From assembly GCA_001304315.1 (NCBI GenBank), contig LJUW01000075.1, positions 1 through 38,776 of the forward strand: 38,776 nt of DNA. The letters run 5' to 3'. This document shows positions 35,529 through 38,776 of this stretch, in pieces; within the stretch, counting starts at the first letter, position 1, and every line of letters begins with the position of its first letter. The stretch is from a candidate division Zixibacteria bacterium SM23_73_2. Lineage in GTDB: Bacteria; Zixibacteria; MSB-5A5; SM23-73-2. Under the pieces are notes generated by a model, which was not told where the DNA came from, did not search any database, and worked only from the letters and a program-made list of their open reading frames with translations. A program made the translations under genes and the position numbers.

Positions 35529-35870
35529 ATGATGAATGAGATGATTGAGAATTTGAAAGAGATAAGCCCAATTTTGAAAGAGATAAAAAAGAGATTGAAA
35601 AGAATATATGGGAAACGATTAAAAAGTATTATCTTATATGGTTCCTATGCTCGCGGAAATGCAGATGATGGTTCTGATATCGATCTTATTATACTTTTGG
35701 ATGATATGAGTGATCCTGTAACTGAGATTGAGAAATTCTCTGATGCTATATGGGAATTGGATCTTAAGTACGATACCGTGATCTCAATAATTCCTTTTGA
35801 AGAGAAAAAGTTTAAAAAAAGAAGGTTACCCATAATTATGAATGCTAAGAAAAACGGAATTACAATTTAA
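35529..35870 (+). CDS. Minimal nucleotidyltransferase (MNT/MntA-like)
   Basis: A 113-aa protein of the polymerase-beta-like nucleotidyltransferase superfamily. The active-site loop is LYGSYARGNADDGSDIDLII (about residues 38-57), with GS and the two catalytic aspartates D-x-D; the third acidic residue is expected in LKYDTVISIIPFEE (D in KYDTV). Such proteins usually pair with a HEPN protein as a type VII toxin-antitoxin system in which the nucleotidyltransferase AMPylates the HEPN toxin, or act as solitary genes. No HEPN frame follows: the next 190 bp are non-coding repeat. Two adjacent ATGs (35529, 35532) are possible starts and no clear ribosome binding site is seen. It interrupts the tol operon between tolA and tolB, inside duplicated flanks, so it looks acquired. 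Confidence 0.85.
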   Translation: MMNEMIENLKEISPILKEIKKRLKRIYGKRLKSIILYGSYARGNADDGSDIDLIILLDDMSDPVTEIEKFSDAIWELDLKYDTVISIIPFEEKKFKKRRLPIIMNAKKNGITI

Positions 35871-35928
35871 AGACTTGATCTTATGAATTAATTATGGAAA
35901 TAAAGGGATTGTTGCCAAAGTCTACAAA

Positions 35929-36014
35929 TGTCACCCTGAACGAAGTGAAGGGTCTTTTATATCACAGGAAAACTGAGATTCTTCCTCCCGCTTTTAGCGG
36001 GAGTCAGAATGACA
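35929..36014. repeat. 86-bp MITE-like element with TGTCA inverted ends
   Basis: The left end TGTCACCCTGA (35929-35939) and right end TCAGAATGACA (36004-36014) are inverted repeats, 9 of 11 matching. Inside are the palindromic GAACGAAGTGAAGGGTC and the perfect hairpin CTCCCGC-TTTTA-GCGGGAG (35985-36003). It is non-coding and lies between the nucleotidyltransferase gene and tolB. Element type is inferred from structure. Confidence 0.7.
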
Positions 36015-36062
36015 CAATGGAGTTGAGCAACAGCCCCTAAACCAAAATTACTATGTACACAA

Positions 36063-36103
36063 AGGTTTTAGGGTTCATCTGGAATTCTAGTATACGCCTT
36101 AAA
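36063..36103 (+). repeat. Direct repeat, copy 2 (duplicated tolA 3' end before tolB)
   Basis: AGGTTTTAGGGTTCATCTGG followed by AATTCTAGTATACGCCTTAA and A. It matches 35473-35514 at all but about three positions. It ends 3 bp before the tolB ATG, at the spot where the tolA stop would lie if tolA and tolB were adjacent. Confidence 0.85.
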
Positions 36104-36106
36104 ATT

Positions 36107-36709
36107 ATGAAAAGAATATTACTAAAAATAAAAGAATTGACTTTTTCACTTGTATTTATTGTTTTAATTATTTCAAACACTGTTTTTTCCCAGACCGAGA
36201 TCTACGTGAAGATGCCGGTGGGCGGGTATGCTCCCATGGATATCGGGGTTGCCGAGTTCGTTCCCAAAAAGGTGGAGTTCACTTCAGCGGAAAAAGAGAT
36301 GGCACAAAGAATCTGCCAGGTTATAAGGGAGGATTTGAAGTTCTCCTTGATGTTTTACGTTTTCGAGGTCGATTCCTTCGTTTTCGAGGTTCTGAAACAT
36401 GACTGGGGAAACCTTAAGGGGTGGTACGATATCGGGGCAAAGACCGTACTTACCGGAGATCTGGAAATCAAAGGCGACTATATAGACGTTTCAGTTAAGC
36501 TTCACGACGTGGAGAGTTTAAAAAAGATATTTGCCCATTCCTACAAGACCTCGATCTTCAATTACCGGGGATTAGCCCATGCCGTAGCCGATGACGTAGT
36601 CCAGAAGATCACCGGCGAGACCCCGATTTTCTCCACCAAGATAGCCTTCGTATCCAAAAGGGATGATGCCAAAGAGCTCTATATCTGCGATTACGATGGA
36701 GAGAACTGA
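36107..36709 (+). CDS. tolB: TolB, N-terminal part (frame-broken gene)
   Basis: TolB is the periplasmic beta-propeller protein of the Tol-Pal system that exchanges between Pal, TolA and porins. ATG at 36107 is preferred, since the signal peptide MKRILLKIKELTFSLVFIVL follows at once; an in-frame ATG at 36053 starts upstream of the duplicated segment. The N-terminal TolB domain is present (about residues 25-165): TEIYVKMPVGGYAPMDIGVA, ICQVIREDLKFSLMFYVFEV, VLTGDLEIKGDYIDVSVKLH and FNYRGLAHAVADDVVQKITG. The first propeller blade begins with IAFVSKRDDAKELYICDYDG, then the frame hits TGA at 36707. The continuation lies in another frame. Either the gene is mutated or the sequence has an error here. 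Confidence 0.88.
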   Translation: MKRILLKIKELTFSLVFIVLIISNTVFSQTEIYVKMPVGGYAPMDIGVAEFVPKKVEFTSAEKEMAQRICQVIREDLKFSLMFYVFEVDSFVFEVLKHDWGNLKGWYDIGAKTVLTGDLEIKGDYIDVSVKLHDVESLKKIFAHSYKTSIFNYRGLAHAVADDVVQKITGETPIFSTKIAFVSKRDDAKELYICDYDGEN

Positions 36710-37370
36710 CAGCAGAAAAATGACCTTTACCTCCTACAAAGAAGGCAATCCCGACCTGTGGGTTCTGGATCTGGACAGAAGCGAAAATCACAAAATATCC
36801 TCGGAACTCGGTTTAAACTCCGCTGCCTCCTGGTCCCCGGATGGAAGACAATTAGCCCTGACCTTGACCAAGGACGGCAATGCAGAGATCTATCTGATAA
36901 ACCAGAAAGGGGAGATCGAGACAAGACTTACCAAAAACTGGTCCATAGATTCCTCTCCATGTTTTTCCCCTAACGGAAAGCAGATAGCCTTCACCTCGGA
37001 TCGGGCAGGAGCGCCCCAGATCTACGTGATGGACCTGGACGGCTCCAATGTCAGAAAGCTGACCTACGAAACATCCTACAACGATTCGCCAGCTTGGTCA
37101 CCCCGGGGTGACAAGATCGCATTCGTCACCCGCTCCCCCGGCGGTTTCGACGTCTGCACCATAGACATAACCGGTGAGAACTTCATGAGATTGACATCTT
37201 CTGGAAGCAACGAGAACCCCCAGTGGTCGCCGGACGGGTACCACCTGGTTTTTAGCTCAAACACAACCGGTAAAAACGAGATATATACAATGAACTGGGA
37301 TGGGACAAACGTAAAACCCATAACCGAAGGAGGTGAGAACTATAATCCCTGCTGGTCCCCAAGCCGTTGA
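36708..37370 (+). CDS. tolB: TolB, C-terminal beta-propeller part (other frame)
   Basis: Homology resumes in this frame at DSRKMTFTSYKEGNPDLWVL, without a ribosome binding site or signal peptide. It encodes the rest of the propeller: SWSPDGRQLALTLTKDGNAE, CFSPNGKQIAFTSDRAGAPQ, AWSPRGDKIAFVTRSPGGFD, QWSPDGYHLVFSSNTTGKNE, ending GGENYNPCWSPSR. Compared with the regular blade rhythm, about 20 residues (the expected 'QLT...S-x-x-P-x-WSP' stretch) are missing between DYDGEN in the upstream frame and DSRKM here, with a net frame change. In-frame starts exist (for example ATG at 36720), but an independent protein seems unlikely. pal follows 51 bp after the stop. Confidence 0.82.
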   Translation, partial: DSRKMTFTSYKEGNPDLWVLDLDRSENHKISSELGLNSAASWSPDGRQLALTLTKDGNAEIYLINQKGEIETRLTKNWSIDSSPCFSPNGKQIAFTSDRAGAPQIYVMDLDGSNVRKLTYETSYNDSPAWSPRGDKIAFVTRSPGGFDVCTIDITGENFMRLTSSGSNENPQWSPDGYHLVFSSNTTGKNEIYTMNWDGTNVKPITEGGENYNPCWSPSR

Positions 37371-37421
37371 TCCTTTTGGGATAATAAATTTAGGGAACTT
37401 TAAACCTAAACGGAGGTAAAA

Positions 37422-37967
37422 ATGAGAAAGGTTTTGATTTATTCTCTGTCTTTGTTTTTGATTTTGGTTTTTGCCGGGTGTGCTGGCAAGAAAAAAGAGG
37501 GAATCGAGCCTCAGGTGGAGCAGCCGAAAGTGGAAGAGGAGATATCCACAACCGAACCCGCAGAAGGAACGGAAATTCCCGGTTATGAAGAGGAGGGTGT
37601 GGTTCGCGGGGTGGATGAATTAGCCCGGGAGATGGAGCTGGTTAACATCTATTTCGATTTCGACAAGTATTTCCTGAGACCGGAGGCAAAAGAGGCATTG
37701 CAGAAAAATGCCAGGATTTTAAAAGCCAACCCCCAGATCAAGATAAAGATCGAAGGGCACTGCGACGAAAGGGGAACCGTGGAATACAACCTGGCTCTGG
37801 GTGAGAAAAGGTCTCGCTCTGCCCGGGATTATCTTATCAATTTGGGCATAGACCCTGGACGGATCTCGATCATCAGCTACGGAAAGGAGAGGCCAGTTGC
37901 CATGGGTCACAACGAGGATGCCTGGTCTAAAAACAGGAGGGATGAGTTTGTAATCGTTACCCGATAA
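37422..37967 (+). CDS. pal: Peptidoglycan-associated lipoprotein Pal
   Basis: An outer-membrane lipoprotein that binds peptidoglycan non-covalently and connects it to TolB/TolA. The 181-aa protein has a lipoprotein signal MRKVLIYSLSLFLILVFAGC (lipobox FAGC), an acidic linker (EEEISTTEPAEGTEIPGYEE) and an OmpA-like domain at about residues 75-180: VNIYFDFDKYFLRPEAKEAL, IKIEGHCDERGTVEYNLALG, KRSRSARDYLINLGID, ISIISYGKERPV and NRRDEFVI. The meso-diaminopimelate-binding residues of the family (the Asp of HCDERG and the Arg of NRR) are present. CGGAGG stands 6-7 bp before the ATG. Confidence 0.97.
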   Translation: MRKVLIYSLSLFLILVFAGCAGKKKEGIEPQVEQPKVEEEISTTEPAEGTEIPGYEEEGVVRGVDELAREMELVNIYFDFDKYFLRPEAKEALQKNARILKANPQIKIKIEGHCDERGTVEYNLALGEKRSRSARDYLINLGIDPGRISIISYGKERPVAMGHNEDAWSKNRRDEFVIVTR

Positions 37968-37989
37968 ATTTTTTACGAGGTGACTTGAC

Positions 37990-38742
37990 GTGAAAAAAAG
38001 ATTTTTTCTTTTCCCCCTGATGCTTCTGGTATTGGGGGGGTGTGCTGGTGTTATGCGTATGCCGGACGAGCTGGAGGAGGTTAAAAGGAGCAACCACAGG
38101 CTGGAATCGGAAAACCAGGATCTGAAGGAAAGGGTTGCAATTGTCGACAGCCTGATGAGGGTTCAGATAGAGCAGTCCCGGGCAATGAGGGCTGATCTGA
38201 ACTCCTCCATGGGATGGATGGATGATCGTTTGAGGGTGGTTGAGAGCAAACTGGACGATTCGGGTTTGAAGGTGCACGAGCTTACTCAGAAGGTGGGGAT
38301 GATGCAGCCCCAGGAGGAACGTATGGATACTCTGGCAAGCTCTGATTCTACCAGGCCCCAGGTTAAGGTTGATCCCCAGAGCCTTTACGATGCTGCTTAT
38401 CTCAACGTGGTGAAGGGTAATTACGAGCTGGCTATTTTGGGTTTTAGGGATTTTTTGTCTTATTTTGGCTCAACCCCTTTAGCTCCTGATGCTCAGTATT
38501 ACGTTGCCGAATGCTATTATATGCAGAAGGACTATCAGAATGCAGCCTCCGAGTTCGAGAAGCTGATTCAGAACTACCAGCCCTCCGGCCATTTTCCCCC
38601 TTCTTTGTTCAAGCTGGGTCTGATCTATATGGAGCTTAAGGACACTACCAGGGCTAACCAATACCTATCTCAACTGGTGAACCACTATCCCGATTCCAAC
38701 GAGGCAAAGCTGGCAAAGGATCGTTTGGGGGTGGGGCGGTAA
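37990..38742 (+). CDS. ybgF: Tol-Pal system protein YbgF/CpoB-like lipoprotein
   Basis: A periplasmic coordinator of outer-membrane constriction and peptidoglycan synthesis in the Tol-Pal system. Translation appears to start at GTG 37990, with GAGGTGA about 9 bp upstream. The 250-aa product has a lipoprotein signal, MKKRFFLFPLMLLVLGGC (lipobox LGGC), whereas E. coli CpoB is soluble. A coiled coil follows at about residues 28-100 (ELEEVKRSNHRLESENQDLK), then TPR-type repeats at about 130-245: LYDAAYLNVVKGNYELAILG, YYVAECYYMQKDYQNAASEF, LFKLGLIYMELKDTTRANQY and LVNHYPDSNEAKLAKDRLG. The order pal-ybgF completes the operon and supports the assignment. Confidence 0.92.
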   Translation: MKKRFFLFPLMLLVLGGCAGVMRMPDELEEVKRSNHRLESENQDLKERVAIVDSLMRVQIEQSRAMRADLNSSMGWMDDRLRVVESKLDDSGLKVHELTQKVGMMQPQEERMDTLASSDSTRPQVKVDPQSLYDAAYLNVVKGNYELAILGFRDFLSYFGSTPLAPDAQYYVAECYYMQKDYQNAASEFEKLIQNYQPSGHFPPSLFKLGLIYMELKDTTRANQYLSQLVNHYPDSNEAKLAKDRLGVGR

Positions 38743-38776
38743 GGATTTATTGATCTTTTAGAGAATAAAATATGCA

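Overview
The window is a 38.8 kb stretch of a bacterial chromosome of moderate GC content. It combines conserved housekeeping clusters with secreted proteins. The dockerin-type repeats on three secreted peptidases, the complete Tol-Pal cluster (so a Gram-negative envelope) and the many lipoproteins suggest an uncultured FCB-type lineage, for example Zixibacteria-like. That placement is inference from gene content, not a phylogenetic test. No tRNA, rRNA, CRISPR array, transposase or phage gene was seen.

Left part (1-11.8 kb): after a truncated secreted protein comes the ribosome/SRP cluster ffh-rpsP-khpA-rimM-trmD-rplS. Both ribosomal genes have long Lys/Glu-rich tails. The usual followers rnhB and yraN come only after an intrusion that holds an inverted beta-propeller lipoprotein gene and a frame-broken, dockerin-bearing M14 carboxypeptidase. 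A small membrane protein and ispG follow.

Middle (11.9-25.4 kb): two TPR paralogues, each followed by a copy of an 80-bp repeat; a KptA/Tpt1 RNA 2'-phosphotransferase; a DUF4382 lipoprotein; a Ski2-like helicase with an apparent OmpR-type winged helix at its C-terminus; a DUF1848 iron-sulfur protein; a membrane multi-GAF protein ending in a histidine-kinase dimerisation remnant without the phospho-acceptor His or an ATPase; and a C10 (streptopain-like) peptidase with a dockerin.

Right part (25.6-38.8 kb): a leftward DNA-repair operon (69-aa basic protein, ligA, polX, AI-2E/PerM family permease), an M6 metallopeptidase with a dockerin, and the tolQ-tolR-tolA-tolB-pal-ybgF envelope operon. Between tolA and tolB sits a small nucleotidyltransferase gene plus a MITE-like repeat, bracketed by a roughly 41-bp duplication of the end of tolA. 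tolB itself is broken by a small deletion with a frameshift.

Intergenic regions carry several families of short hairpin elements with covarying stems. Several genes share a strong TTGACA-N16-TATATT promoter. The most useful leads are the tolA/tolB insertion, the two in-gene deletions, the dockerin-tagged protease set, the helicase/winged-helix fusion and the hairpin repeat families.
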